Assembly: GCA_963775015.1 (NCBI GenBank)
Contig: CAVZHI010000006.1
Span: 1-64,000 of the forward strand
Length of the DNA stretch: 64,000 nucleotides
Source: JAEMQF01 sp963775015
GTDB lineage: Bacteria; Pseudomonadota; Gammaproteobacteria; Burkholderiales; Burkholderiaceae_C
Reading direction: 5' to 3'
Part shown: piece by piece, positions 43,891 to 53,107 of the stretch
Layout: each line of letters begins with the position of its first letter
Position numbering within the stretch: position 1 is the stretch's first letter
Notes under the pieces: generated by a model
Told to the model about the DNA's origin: nothing
Database searches by the model: none
Seen by the model: only the letters and a program-made list of their open reading frames with translations
Made by a program: the position numbers and the translations under genes

Positions 43891-45024
43891 ATGCAAAGCG
43901 TGGACGTGCTGGTTCGGGGTTCAGGGGCGGTGGGCCAATGCCTGGCGCTCGCGCTGGCGCGTGGCGGCTTGCAGATCGCCTTGCGCGACACCGCCGCGAC
44001 AGCGCAGTCCGCGGTACCGAAGAGCGGCGACGTTCGCGCCTACGCGCTGAACGCGGCGTCGGTGGCGCTGCTGCGCGAGCTCAAGGTCTGGCAGGCGCTC
44101 GCACCGAGCGCCGTGACGGCGGTGCACGAAATGCAGGTGCACGGCGACTCGCCCGGCGCCGACCTCGAGTTCACGGCGTGGCAGCAGCAGGTGAGCGCAC
44201 TCGCATGGATCGTCGACGCGCAGCTGCTTCATGCCGAACTCGACGCCGCGCTTCGCTTCGCGAGTCACGTCGCCCGCGTCGACACCGACGTGCCCGCCGC
44301 CCTCACGGCACTCTGCGAAGGCAAGGACTCGGCGACTCGCGACGCTTTGGGCGTGCGCGTCGAACGTCTTGACTTCGGCCAGAAGGCGATCGCTGCGCGC
44401 CTCACGGCGTCGCGCCCGCATCAGAACGCCGCGCACCAGTGGTTCCGTTCGCCCGACGTTCTCGCTTTGCTGCCGCTCGATGCGCCGCAGCCGGGTGCGG
44501 CGTACGCGCTCGTCTGGTCTTGCGCGAGCGCACGCGCAGACGCATTGCTCGCGCTCACGCCGCGTGAATTCGAGGTCGAACTGGGCGCCGAACTGGAGCG
44601 TGCCGGCGCCACTGCCGTGGGCGACTTGACGCTGTGCTCGGATCGCGCCGCCTGGCCCTTGACGCAGGCGCGTGCCAACCCCTGGTGCGGCCCGGGTTGG
44701 GTGCTTCTGGGCGACGCGGCGCATGTGATTCACCCGCTCGCGGGCCAGGGCCTGAACCTCGGCCTGGCGGACGTGGCGGCGCTCGCGCGCGTGCTCGCCG
44801 CGCGCGAAGCGTGGCGCAGCGTCGGCGATGCGCGGCTGCTGCGCCGCTACGCGCGCGAACGCGCGGCGCCCACCTGGGCCATGGGCGAACTCACGGGTGG
44901 TTTGTTGCAGCTCTTTTCGCACCCTGCACCGACAATCCGGGAACTTCGCAATCGCGGAATGACTCTGGTGGACCACCTCCCTCCCGTGAAGCGCTGGCTC
45001 AACGCACGCGCCACGCACTCCTGA
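43891..45024 (+). CDS. UbiH/UbiF-type FAD-dependent hydroxylase
   Basis: A 377-residue flavoprotein monooxygenase. The FAD dinucleotide site is VLVRGSGAVGQCLALALARGGLQIAL, and the second FAD motif WVLLGDAAHVIHPLAGQGLNLGLADVAALARVL is very like ubiquinone-biosynthesis hydroxylases. It probably hydroxylates an octaprenyl phenol in ubiquinone synthesis; which ring position cannot be told. TACAAT at 43877 lies just before the ATG. dsbC follows after 9 bases. Confidence 0.9.
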   Translation: MQSVDVLVRGSGAVGQCLALALARGGLQIALRDTAATAQSAVPKSGDVRAYALNAASVALLRELKVWQALAPSAVTAVHEMQVHGDSPGADLEFTAWQQQVSALAWIVDAQLLHAELDAALRFASHVARVDTDVPAALTALCEGKDSATRDALGVRVERLDFGQKAIAARLTASRPHQNAAHQWFRSPDVLALLPLDAPQPGAAYALVWSCASARADALLALTPREFEVELGAELERAGATAVGDLTLCSDRAAWPLTQARANPWCGPGWVLLGDAAHVIHPLAGQGLNLGLADVAALARVLAAREAWRSVGDARLLRRYARERAAPTWAMGELTGGLLQLFSHPAPTIRELRNRGMTLVDHLPPVKRWLNARATHS

Positions 45025-45033
45025 AAGGCTGCC

Positions 45034-45777
45034 ATGAAGCCCACGCTCGCCCATCGATTTGTCGCCGTCGCCCTGGCCGGATTGGCCGTCTCATGCGTCG
45101 CGCCCGACGCCTTCGCCGACGAGGCCGTGATCCGCAAGAACATCAGCGAGCGGCTGCCCGATTTTCCGAAGATCGACGAAGTGAGCAAGACGCCGATTCC
45201 GGGCGTCTTCGAATTGCGCGTGGGCGCGGAGATCTTCTACACCGACGAGCAGGGCAATCACCTGATCGACGGCCAGTTGATCGATACGCGCAGCCGCAAC
45301 AACCTCACCGAAGCGCGCCTGAACAAGATCAACGCGATCGACTTCGCCGCGCTGCCGCTGAAGGACGCCCTGGTCTGGAAAGCCGGCAGCGGGGTGCGAA
45401 AGATGGTCGTCTTCGCCGATCCGAACTGCGGTTATTGCAAGCGCTTCGAGCGCGACCTGCAGCGCGTCAAGGACGTCACCGTGTACACCTTTCTCCTGCC
45501 CATTCTCGGCGGCGATTCGCCCGAGAAGTCGCGCAGCATCTGGTGCGCCAAAGACAGCACGCAGGCCTGGCGCAACTGGATGCTCGACGGCGTCGCGCCG
45601 CCGCGCACGATGGGCGAATGCGATTCGAGCGCGATCGAGCGCAACACGGCGCTTGCGCGCAAGCACCGTGTGAACGGCACGCCGGCGATCGTTTTCGAGG
45701 ACGGCAAGCGTGTGCCGGGTGCGATGAGCACGGAGCAGATCGAAAAGCAGCTGGTCGCCAGCCGGGCCACGAAGTAG
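45034..45777 (+). CDS. dsbC: DsbC-family thiol:disulfide interchange protein
   Basis: A 247-residue periplasmic isomerase. A signal peptide (FVAVALAGLAVSCVAPDAFA) is followed by the N-terminal dimer domain (PGVFELRVGAEIFYTDEQGNHLIDGQLIDT) and the thioredoxin domain with CGYC at Cys132/Cys135 and cis-proline in VNGTPAIVFEDGKRVPGAM. It reshuffles wrong disulfides. GAAAGGCTGCC is the ribosome site. It is followed directly by a long inverted repeat. Confidence 0.93.
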   Translation: MKPTLAHRFVAVALAGLAVSCVAPDAFADEAVIRKNISERLPDFPKIDEVSKTPIPGVFELRVGAEIFYTDEQGNHLIDGQLIDTRSRNNLTEARLNKINAIDFAALPLKDALVWKAGSGVRKMVVFADPNCGYCKRFERDLQRVKDVTVYTFLLPILGGDSPEKSRSIWCAKDSTQAWRNWMLDGVAPPRTMGECDSSAIERNTALARKHRVNGTPAIVFEDGKRVPGAMSTEQIEKQLVASRATK

Positions 45778-45781
45778 GCTG

Positions 45782-45946
45782 AGTGTCGTGACCCATAGGT
45801 TTCGACACATGAAAGCGCGCCTTCGACCCCATGGCGTCGTTGCGAATCCTCGCCATAGCTGCGGCTATGGCTGCGGTTCGCGCCTAGCCACGGGGCCGAA
45901 CGCATCGCTTTCATTGCGTGTCGAACCCTATGGGTCACGACACTAG
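45782..45946. repeat. 165-bp imperfect inverted repeat, MITE-like
   Basis: The ends are inverted copies of about 35-40 bases: AGTGTCGTGACCCATAGG then TTCGACAC and ATGAAAGCG on the left, and their complement on the right (45905-45946). Inner arms pair too: CCCC-ATGGC with GCCA-CGGGG, GCGAA with TTCGC, and a central GCCATAGC-TGCG-GCTATGGC. The whole element could fold into one long hairpin. It sits between the dsbC stop and the M61 ATG, with no ORF of its own. Confidence 0.85.
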
Positions 45947-45962
45947 CGGCGCGGCCGGCGCG

Positions 45963-47744
45963 ATGATCACGTACCAGATTGCAGTTGAAGATCCGAACGC
46001 GCATCTGTTTCGGGTCACGCTGACCGTCCCCCGGCCCGCCGCCGTGCAGCGCCTGAGCCTGCCGGTGTGGATCCCCGGCAGCTACTTGGTGCGCGAGTTT
46101 GCGCGCCACCTGAGCCGCCTCGAAGCGCGCCAGGGCCTGCGACGCGTCGAGTTGCAGCAGGCCGACAAGACGACCTGGGTCGCACCCTGCACGGGCCGCG
46201 CCGCGCTCACCCTCAGCTACCGCGTCTACGCCTTCGACCCCTCGGTGCGCGCCGCCTACCTCGACGCGCAGCGCGGTTTTTTCAACGGCACGAGCGTGTT
46301 CCTGCGCGCCGAAGGCTTCGAGCGCGAGCCGCAGCGGGTTGTGCTGCGCGACCTGCCGCGCACCTGGCAGGTCGCGACCTCGCTTTCCCCCGTCGCGGTG
46401 GATCGCGCCGGGAAGGGCACCTACGAGGCCGCCGATTACGACGAACTCGTCGATCACCCGGTCGAACTGGGCAGCTTCTGGCGCGGCGAATTCAAGGCGT
46501 GCGGCGTGCCGCACGAGATCGTCGTGGCGGGGGCGTTTCCCGATTTCGACGCCGCGCGCCTGCTGGCCGACACCCAAGCGCTCTGCGAGCGCGAAATTCA
46601 CTTCTGGCATCCGGCGCCTGCCAAGGCGGCGCGCAGTCGCGCGGGGAAAGAACAAGCGGCGCCATTCAAGCGCTACACCTTCCTGCTCAATGCAGTGGAC
46701 GACGGCCACGGTGGCCTGGAGCACCGCGCGAGCACGGCGCTGATCGCTTCGCGGCGTCAGTTGCCGCAGCGCGGCCAGAGCGCGACGAGCGACGGCTACG
46801 CGAGCCTGCTCGGGCTCATCGCCCACGAATACTTTCACAGCTGGAGCGTGAAGCGGCTGCGCCCGGCGGAGTTTGCAACCTTTGACTACTCGCAGGAAAA
46901 CTACACTGAGCTGCTCTGGTTCTTCGAAGGCTTCACGTCGTACTACGACGACCTGTTCCTGGTGCGCTGCGGCCTGATCGATGCGAACCGCTACCTGGGC
47001 CTGTTGGCGAAGACGCTGAACAACGTGTCCGCCACGCCGGGCCGACACGTGCAAAGCGTCGCCCAGTCGAGCTTTGACGCGTGGACGAAGTATTACCGCG
47101 CCGACGAGAACACGCCCAACGCGACGATCAGCTACTACGCGAAGGGCTCGCTGGTCGCGCTCGCCCTGGACCTCACATTGCGCGCTGCCGGCAAGGGATC
47201 GCTCGACGACGTGATGCGGCATCTCTGGAACACGAGCCAAGGCGGCCCGATCTCGCGCGCCGACATCGGCGCTGCGCTGCGTGCCGTGGGCCGGCGCTCG
47301 TTCGACGCCGAACTCGCCGCCTGGGTCGACGGCGTCGGCGATCTGCCCTTGCCGAGGCTGCTGCAAGGGTTCGGCATCGATTGCCAGGTCCAGCCGCAGA
47401 CGCTCGCGCAGCGCCTGGCGCTGCGCATCAGCGAGAGCGCGCTGACAGGGGTGAAAGTGACGCATGTGCTGCGCGGCGGCGCTGCCGAAGCGGCAGGCTT
47501 GGCGGCGGGCGACGAGATCCTCGCGCTCGGGTCGTGGCGTGTACGGCGCCTGGAAGACGCTTCCCGGTTGTTGCTCCCCGGGCGGGCGGCGCCGCTGCTC
47601 GTGGCGCGCGATCAGCGCCTGCTGACGCTGAACCTGACGCTGCCCACCGCCGCAAACCCGGCCGCCGCGCCCTTGACGCTCGGCATCGCCCCCAAGGCAA
47701 ACCGCGCCGCGCAAACGCTGCGCCAGGCATGGCTGAGCGGCTGA
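45963..47744 (+). CDS. M61-family (glycyl aminopeptidase-like) metallopeptidase with PDZ
   Basis: A 593-residue protein. The N-terminal domain contains LPVWIPGSYLVREFARHLSRLEA. The zinc motif HEYFH is near residue 288 in AHEYFHSWSVKRLRPAEF, and the third ligand region is ENYTELLWFFEGFTSYYDDLFLVRCGLI. A C-terminal PDZ domain has THVLRGGAAEAAGLAAGDEILALGSWRV. No clear signal peptide is present. ATG at 45963 (MITYQIAVED) matches the family start. It overlaps the next gene by 16 bases. Confidence 0.92.
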   Translation: MITYQIAVEDPNAHLFRVTLTVPRPAAVQRLSLPVWIPGSYLVREFARHLSRLEARQGLRRVELQQADKTTWVAPCTGRAALTLSYRVYAFDPSVRAAYLDAQRGFFNGTSVFLRAEGFEREPQRVVLRDLPRTWQVATSLSPVAVDRAGKGTYEAADYDELVDHPVELGSFWRGEFKACGVPHEIVVAGAFPDFDAARLLADTQALCEREIHFWHPAPAKAARSRAGKEQAAPFKRYTFLLNAVDDGHGGLEHRASTALIASRRQLPQRGQSATSDGYASLLGLIAHEYFHSWSVKRLRPAEFATFDYSQENYTELLWFFEGFTSYYDDLFLVRCGLIDANRYLGLLAKTLNNVSATPGRHVQSVAQSSFDAWTKYYRADENTPNATISYYAKGSLVALALDLTLRAAGKGSLDDVMRHLWNTSQGGPISRADIGAALRAVGRRSFDAELAAWVDGVGDLPLPRLLQGFGIDCQVQPQTLAQRLALRISESALTGVKVTHVLRGGAAEAAGLAAGDEILALGSWRVRRLEDASRLLLPGRAAPLLVARDQRLLTLNLTLPTAANPAAAPLTLGIAPKANRAAQTLRQAWLSG

Positions 47745-48979
47745 ACCTGCTGTTCGGCTTGCGGCCGGGCCGCGCCCAGCGCACCGCCTGGCTCGCGCTC
47801 GTGTTCCTGGTGCTCGTGATGCACGCCTTCGTGATGCGCTGGATCGCCGAGCGTGCGGCAGAGTTTCGCCTCTTGAACGCGATGCCGCCGCGCATCGAAG
47901 TCACGTATGTGAGCGAACTCGCGATGGTCGCTCCGCCCGCTGCGGCCCCAGCGCCGCCCGCGCCGGCGCCGGTGAAGAAGCGCGCCGCCGCGGCGCCACG
48001 GCCGGCGCCGCCGGCGTCTGCGCCTGCGGCTGAAGTTGAAGCGCCCGCCGCGACGGCCGCGCCCGAGGTCGCAGTGGCCCAGGCCGCGCCGCCGCCTGTG
48101 CCCGCGCCGCCACCGAGCCCGGCCGCGTCTGCGCCCGCCGTCGCCGAAGCCGCCAGCGCGGCTCGCGTTGAGCCCGCCGTCAGCGCCGAAGTGCCGGCCC
48201 CGGCGCTGCCCCCGCCGGCCGAGACTGCCACAGCGCCCGAAGCCGTGGCACAGCCGCCGCAGGCTGCGGCGGGCACCGGCACATCGGCGCAGAACGCGCT
48301 CGAGGTTTTCGACTGGCCGGCGTCGACCCGGATGAGCTACGCGCTGCGCGGCAACTATCAGGGCGAAGTGCTGGGCTCGGCACAAGTGGAGTGGATCAGG
48401 TCCGGAACGCGTTATCAGGTGCACCTGGACGTGATCATCGGCCCCAGCATGGCGCCGCTCATCACGCGGCGCATGAGCAGCGACGGTGACATCACGGCGC
48501 AGGGCCTGGCGCCACGCCGCTACGACGAAGACACGAAGGCGGTGTTTCGCGACCGGCGCCGCGTCACGATGCTGTTTGACGCCGACACCGTGCTCATGCC
48601 CTCGGGCGAACGCCGCGAGCGCTGGCCGGGCGTGCAGGACAGCGCGAGCCAGTTCGTGCAACTCACCTTCTTGTTCACGCTCAACCCGGAGTTGCTGCGC
48701 GTGGGCAAGCAGATCGAAGTGCCGCTCGCGTTGCCGAAGAACATCGACCGCTGGACCTATGAAGTCGTGAAGGAGGAACTGCTGCACACGCCTTTCGGCG
48801 CCGTGCCGTCATTCCACGTCAAGCCGCGACGCCTGACGCGGCCCGGCACCGAACTGCGCGCCGAGATCTGGTTCGCGCCACAGTTGCGCTACCTGCCGGC
48901 GCGAATCCGCATCGAGCAGGACGCCGAAACCTATGTCGACCTGATCCTGGACCGCCGGCCGCAGATCGCCGCGCAATAG
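47729..48979 (+). CDS. DUF3108 protein with proline/alanine-rich linker
   Basis: A 416-residue protein. One N-terminal helix (AWLALVFLVLVMHAFVMRWI) is followed by about 130 residues rich in Ala, Pro and Val, resembling the periplasm-spanning linker of TonB-like proteins. The C-terminal DUF3108 domain contains GNYQGEVLGSAQVEWIRSGTRYQVHLDVIIG and AEIWFAPQLRYLPARIRIEQD. It is inner-membrane anchored and reaches into the periplasm. Function is unknown. Confidence 0.85.
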   Translation: MAERLNLLFGLRPGRAQRTAWLALVFLVLVMHAFVMRWIAERAAEFRLLNAMPPRIEVTYVSELAMVAPPAAAPAPPAPAPVKKRAAAAPRPAPPASAPAAEVEAPAATAAPEVAVAQAAPPPVPAPPPSPAASAPAVAEAASAARVEPAVSAEVPAPALPPPAETATAPEAVAQPPQAAAGTGTSAQNALEVFDWPASTRMSYALRGNYQGEVLGSAQVEWIRSGTRYQVHLDVIIGPSMAPLITRRMSSDGDITAQGLAPRRYDEDTKAVFRDRRRVTMLFDADTVLMPSGERRERWPGVQDSASQFVQLTFLFTLNPELLRVGKQIEVPLALPKNIDRWTYEVVKEELLHTPFGAVPSFHVKPRRLTRPGTELRAEIWFAPQLRYLPARIRIEQDAETYVDLILDRRPQIAAQ

Positions 48980-49050
48980 CGCGCGCCGGCGTCGCCGTCC
49001 GGGCGCGCCGATTCGCGACTTATAGTTGCTCCACCTACCGGAGGACTGTG

Positions 49051-49839
49051 ATGCAAGCGGAGTTTCTGTTGACAGAAGTGCGTGGCCAGGGCGCGTTGCG
49101 CACCGGGTGGATCACGTTGAATCGGCCGAAACAGCTGAACGCGCTGAACGACGCCCTGATGACCGAACTCGGCGCCGCGCTGCAAGGCTTCGACGCCGAT
49201 GCGGGCATCGGCTGCATCGTCATCACCGGCAGCGAAAAGGCCTTCGCCGCCGGCGCCGACATCGGCGCGATGGCGAGCTGGACCTACATGGACGTGTACA
49301 AGTCCGAATACATCACGCGCAACTGGGAGCAGCTTCGGCGCGTGCGCAAACCCGTCATCGCCGCGGTCGCAGGCTTTGCGCTGGGAGGCGGCTGCGAACT
49401 CGCGATGATGTGCGACTTCATCATCGCCGCCGACACGGCGAAGTTCGGCCAGCCCGAAATCAAGCTCGGCGTGATCCCCGGCGCCGGCGGCACGCAGCGC
49501 CTGCCGCGCGCCGTGGGCAAGGCGAAGGCGATGGACATGATCCTCACCGGCCGCATGATGGACGCCGCCGAGGCGGAACGCGCCGGGCTCGTGTCGCGAG
49601 TCGTTCCCGCGGCGGAACTGCTGGCCGCCGCGCTCGTCGCCGCGCAGTCGATCTGCGAATTCAGCGGCCCGAGCGTCATGATGGCCAAGGAAAGCGTGAA
49701 CCGCGCGTTCGAATCGAACCTCTCCGAAGGCGTTCTGTTCGAGCGGCGCCAGTTCCACGCCTTGTTCGCCACCGACGATCAGAAGGAAGGCATGGACGCC
49801 TTTGTGAACAAGCGCAAGGCGGTGTTCAAGCACCAATAG
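49051..49839 (+). CDS. Enoyl-CoA hydratase
   Basis: A 262-residue crotonase. WITLNRPKQLNALNDALM is the start, EKAFAAGADIGAM the oxyanion region, and AAVAGFALGGGCELAMMCDFIIAADTAKFGQPEIKLGVIPGAGGTQRLPRAVGKAKAMDMILTG carries both catalytic glutamates. It hydrates enoyl-CoA in fatty-acid or amino-acid breakdown. GGAGG six bases before ATG 49051 fixes the start over the adjacent GTG. It stands alone with no other beta-oxidation genes here. Confidence 0.93.
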   Translation: MQAEFLLTEVRGQGALRTGWITLNRPKQLNALNDALMTELGAALQGFDADAGIGCIVITGSEKAFAAGADIGAMASWTYMDVYKSEYITRNWEQLRRVRKPVIAAVAGFALGGGCELAMMCDFIIAADTAKFGQPEIKLGVIPGAGGTQRLPRAVGKAKAMDMILTGRMMDAAEAERAGLVSRVVPAAELLAAALVAAQSICEFSGPSVMMAKESVNRAFESNLSEGVLFERRQFHALFATDDQKEGMDAFVNKRKAVFKHQ

Positions 49840-49859
49840 CGGCGGGGCGCTGCGAAGGG

Positions 49860-49912
49860 TGGATCCCGGCGTTCGCCGGGATGACGGAAGTGGTGTGTCA
49901 TCCCGGCGAAAG
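49860..49912. repeat. REP-like palindrome plus half copy at IS left flank
   Basis: One full inverted copy (CCCGGCGTTCGCCGGG core) followed, after a 10-base spacer, by GTCATCCCGGCGAAAG, which stops where the insertion sequence begins. Confidence 0.85.
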
Positions 49913-51322
49913 CCCATAAGCGCTAACATAATATGTCATTCAGTCGAGCGCTCTGCCGAGTCCGCTTGCGGGGCGCCTCGGCCAGTGCGTGGGCGATCGG
50001 GCCCCAGTGCTCGATGGCCCGGGATAGCGACAGTCGCGGCAATAGCGCGCGCGACAGCAGCTCAAGCATGAACGACGTCTCGCGCCAACGGCAGCGGGTG
50101 CGCCGTGCCTTCCCACCTGATATCCCCAGGGGGAAATTCGCTCGGCCGTTTCGAGCAGTGCGTCCAGAAGGAAGGCCACCAGCAATTTGCCCTGCAACCA
50201 CGCTCGGGCGGCCAGCGCATCGTGCTTCTTCAGATGCCCCAATTGGACCAGCGACTTCAGCCGCTTGAAGGCCAGCTCGATCTGCCAGCGCCCCCGATAC
50301 AACTCCATCACCGTCTGCGAAGTCGCGTGTTTGGCAGGGTCGTGAACACGAACACATAGTCGGCCGCTTCCAGCGTCTCAGGACGCACCTCGGACGCCCC
50401 CGCGCTGGCTTTCGCGCAGCACCCGCTGGCGCGCCTTGTGCGCGGCTGCGGCGCTCTTCTTCACTGCGCACAGCCGCCCCGCGATCAATCCCTTGTCATT
50501 GGATCGCTTGTCATTTCGCACCCACACCGGCCAGTGCCCACAGCGCCCCACGCGCAGCGTTCGCAGGTGCTGCAGCGGCTCCAGCCGCACGCCCTGGGCG
50601 TCGTACAGCGGCAGCGTCACGAGGTTGGTGCGGATGATGACGTCGCCCTTGCGTGCCACCACATGGGCAATTCCCGCAGGATGGGCGTAGCCGCGGTCAC
50701 CGATCAGGATGTCGCCCGCGGCGACGCTAAAGCGCTTGAGCGTCTCACCCTCGTGGGGGCTGGTAATGATGACTTCGTCGCAGTTCAAGGCCGGCACGCC
50801 AATGGAGTAGTGCAACCGCCACTTCGAACCGGTGTCTCCGGGCTCACTGACCATGGTGCCGTCCACCAGCCGCACTCGGCGTCCCGCCCAGGCCGAAGTG
50901 GCCGCGGGAAACTCGGGCAGCCATTTCTGGCGCAAGCCTTCGGCCATCCACTTGAACCATTCTGCGCAGCCTTTGAGCCGCTTGAGGATGGCCACGTCGC
51001 TGACGCTGGCCAGGCCGCCCTCGTGGGCACGCACCGCCGTCTCTCGCAGCCCGCAGCCCTGCGCCAAGTGAATGAGCAGCACGCGCAGCAGTGTGGCCGC
51101 ATCGGCAATGCCCCGACCCCGGCGCAACGCGCCGAGCTCGCGCGCCTTGAGCTCCCAGCCCTGGGGCAGCAAGCTGCGTACCAGCGCCCAGTCCTCGTCC
51201 AGCCGCTCGCCAGCTTCCAAGTCCGTGGCCAATTCGGGCATCGCATCGGATCCAGTGAGGAACACCCGCAAAGTATCGGAGGATTCATGAAAGGACGCAA
51301 ATATTATGTTAGCGCTTATGGG
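49913..51322 (-). mobile_element. IS4-family insertion sequence, decayed
   Basis: A 1410-bp element bounded by perfect 22-bp terminal inverted repeats beginning CCCATAAGCGCTAACATA (49913-49934 and 51301-51322). It holds one transposase gene read leftward, broken by frameshifts. There is no short 9-13 bp target duplication, but both flanks carry closely similar 38-40 bp REP-spacer-REP pieces. It lies between the enoyl-CoA hydratase gene and lysS. Confidence 0.88.
49923..51241 (-). pseudogene. IS4-family transposase, frameshifted
   Basis: MPELATDLEAGERLDEDWALVRSLLP starts the protein. The DDE region includes VRLVDGTMVSEPGD (first Asp) and AAGDILIGDRGYAHPAGI (second Asp), and the C-terminal YREK motif is YRGRWQIELAFKRLK with the catalytic Glu. 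The frame breaks near 50397 (G-run), near 50335 and near 50130 (CCCCAGGGGG), so at least three single-base changes separate the motifs. All catalytic residues are still recognisable. Either it died recently or the G-runs are misread. Confidence 0.85.
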
Positions 51323-51438
51323 CGTCGCCGGGATGACGGAAGTGGTGGTCATCCGGCGAAAGCCGGGATCCACCGTCACGCAAGCGCCCGACACCCGCAC
51401 CCGTCATCCCGGCGAACGCCAGGCGAACGCCGGGATCC
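51323..51438. repeat. REP-like repeats at IS right flank
   Basis: A half copy (CGTCGCCGGGATGAC) begins directly at the IS end, then a full copy at about 51347-51372. A third copy at 51402-51438 has an internal duplication of GGCGAACGCC. All lie between the IS and the lysS stop. Confidence 0.8.
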
Positions 51439-51471
51439 ACCGCCTGCCAACCACTCCTGCGTGAGAAGCCC

Positions 51472-52994
51472 TCAACCCTCGTTGCGCAGCGACGGGAACA
51501 GGATCACGTCGCGAATGCTCGGGCTGTCGGTGAGCAGCATGATGAGCCGGTCGACGCCGATGCCGCAGCCGCCGGTGGGCGGCATGCCGTACTCCAGCGC
51601 GCGAATGAAATCGGCGTCGTAGTACATCGCCTCTTCATCGCCCGCCTCCTTGTTCGCCGCCTGCGCCTGAAAGCGCGCCGCCTGGTCTTCGGCGTCGTTC
51701 AACTCGGAGAATCCGTTCGCGACCTCGCGCCCGGTGATGAAAAGCTCGAAGCGCTCCGTGATCGACGGATCGGCGTCGGACGCGCGCGCGAGCGGCGACA
51801 CCTCGACCGGGTAGTCGATGATGAAAGTCGGCTCCCACAGCTTGGCTTCGACGACCGCCTCGAACATCGAAAACTGCAACTCGGCGAGTCCCCAGTGGGC
51901 TGGCGGCGTTTCGCCATGCGCGGCGAGCCTGGCCCGCAGTGTCGAAGCGTCGCGCGCTTGCGTTGCGTCCATGTCCGCGTGAGCAATCAACGAATCGGTG
52001 ACCGATAGCCGCGTGAACGGCTTCTCGAGGTCGAGCCGCGCGGCCCGAGTAGGTGAGGCTCGCCGAACCGGTGGCCTGGCGCGCCGCGTGGCGCAGGATC
52101 GCCTCGGTGAAGTCCATCAAATCGTGATGGTTCCAGTACGCGGCGTAGAACTCCATCATCGTGAATTCGGGGTTGTGCCGAACCGAGATGCCTTCGTTGC
52201 GGAAGTTGCGGTTGATCTCGAAAACACGCTCGAAGCCGCCGACGACGAGGCGCTTCAAATACAACTCGGGCGCGATGCGCAGGAACATCTCCTGATCCAG
52301 CGCGTTGTGGTGCGTGACGAAAGGCTTCGCGTTCGCGCCACCCGGAATCGGGTGCAGCATCGGCGTTTCCACTTCGAGGAAGTGATGCTCGACCATGAAC
52401 TGGCGCAGCGCCGACACCGCCTTGCTGCGCGCGACGAAGCGCGCGCGCGCTTCTTCGTCGGTGATCAGATCCACGTAGCGCTGCCGGTACTTCTGCTCCT
52501 GGTCCGCCATGCCGTGGAACTTGTCGGGCAGCGGGCGCAGGCTTTTGGTGAGCAGGCGCAGCGTGCGTCACGCGCACCGAGAGTTCGCCGGTGCGCGTCT
52601 TGAACAGCGTGCCCAGCGCGCCGACGATGTCGCCCAGGTCCCAGTGCTTGAATGCGTCGTAGGTGGTGTCACCGAGCGCGTCGCGCGTGACGAAGAGCTG
52701 AATGCGACCCGACCCGTCCTGCAGCGTACAAAAGCTCGCCTTGCCCATGATGCGCTTGAGCATCATTCGGCCGGCCAGCGACACCTTGATCGCCTGGGGC
52801 TCGAGCTCCTCATTGGGCATCTCGCCGTACTTGCGCGACAGGTCGAGCGCGCTGTGCTTGGGCTTGAAGTCGTTCGGAAACGCCGCGCCTCCAGCGGCTT
52901 TCGCCTGGGCGCGGATTGCGGCGAGTTTTTCGCGGCGTTCCGAGATCAACTGGTTTTCGTCGGGCGGGGAAGGAGTCGCGCGGACATCGGTCAT
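51472..52994 (-). pseudogene. lysS: Lysyl-tRNA synthetase with two frameshifts (probably sequence errors)
   Basis: A class II synthetase split over three frames. Part one starts MTDVRATPSPPDENQLISERREKLAAIR and ends at GELSVRVT (near 52567). Part two runs LRLLTKSLRPLPDKFHGMADQEQKYRQRYVDLI through motif 2 (FRNEGISVRHNPEFTMMEFYAAY) to about 52043. Part three, LDLEKPFTRLSVTDSLI onward, ends with motif 3 (GCGIGVDRLIMLLTDSPSIRDVILFP). Removing one base at each junction restores 506 residues, the family's normal length (E. coli LysS 505). Since LysRS is normally essential, real inactivation is unlikely unless a second copy exists. Confidence 0.93.
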
Positions 52995-53040
52995 CGGGTT
53001 CTTTCAGTGGGCCCGGGATTTTATGGGCTTGGGCTGCAAG

Positions 53041-53046
53041 TAGAAT
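53041..53046 (+). promoter_or_regulatory. Candidate -10 box of the polysaccharide cluster
   Basis: TAGAAT followed by TCGCCGCC, 61 bases before the first gene of the cluster and divergent from lysS. It resembles the TAnAATnCGCC boxes before murJ and the rhodanese gene. No good -35. Confidence 0.35.
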
Positions 53047-53107
53047 TCGCCGCCCATCACTGTGCCGGTTTGCACGGCCTGCCGTGTCCCTGAAGTCTCT
53101 GCCAACC

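Noticed and set aside
45432..47714. Long minus-strand frame through dsbC, the inverted repeat and the M61 gene
   Set aside because: Antisense to two clear genes; a shadow frame.
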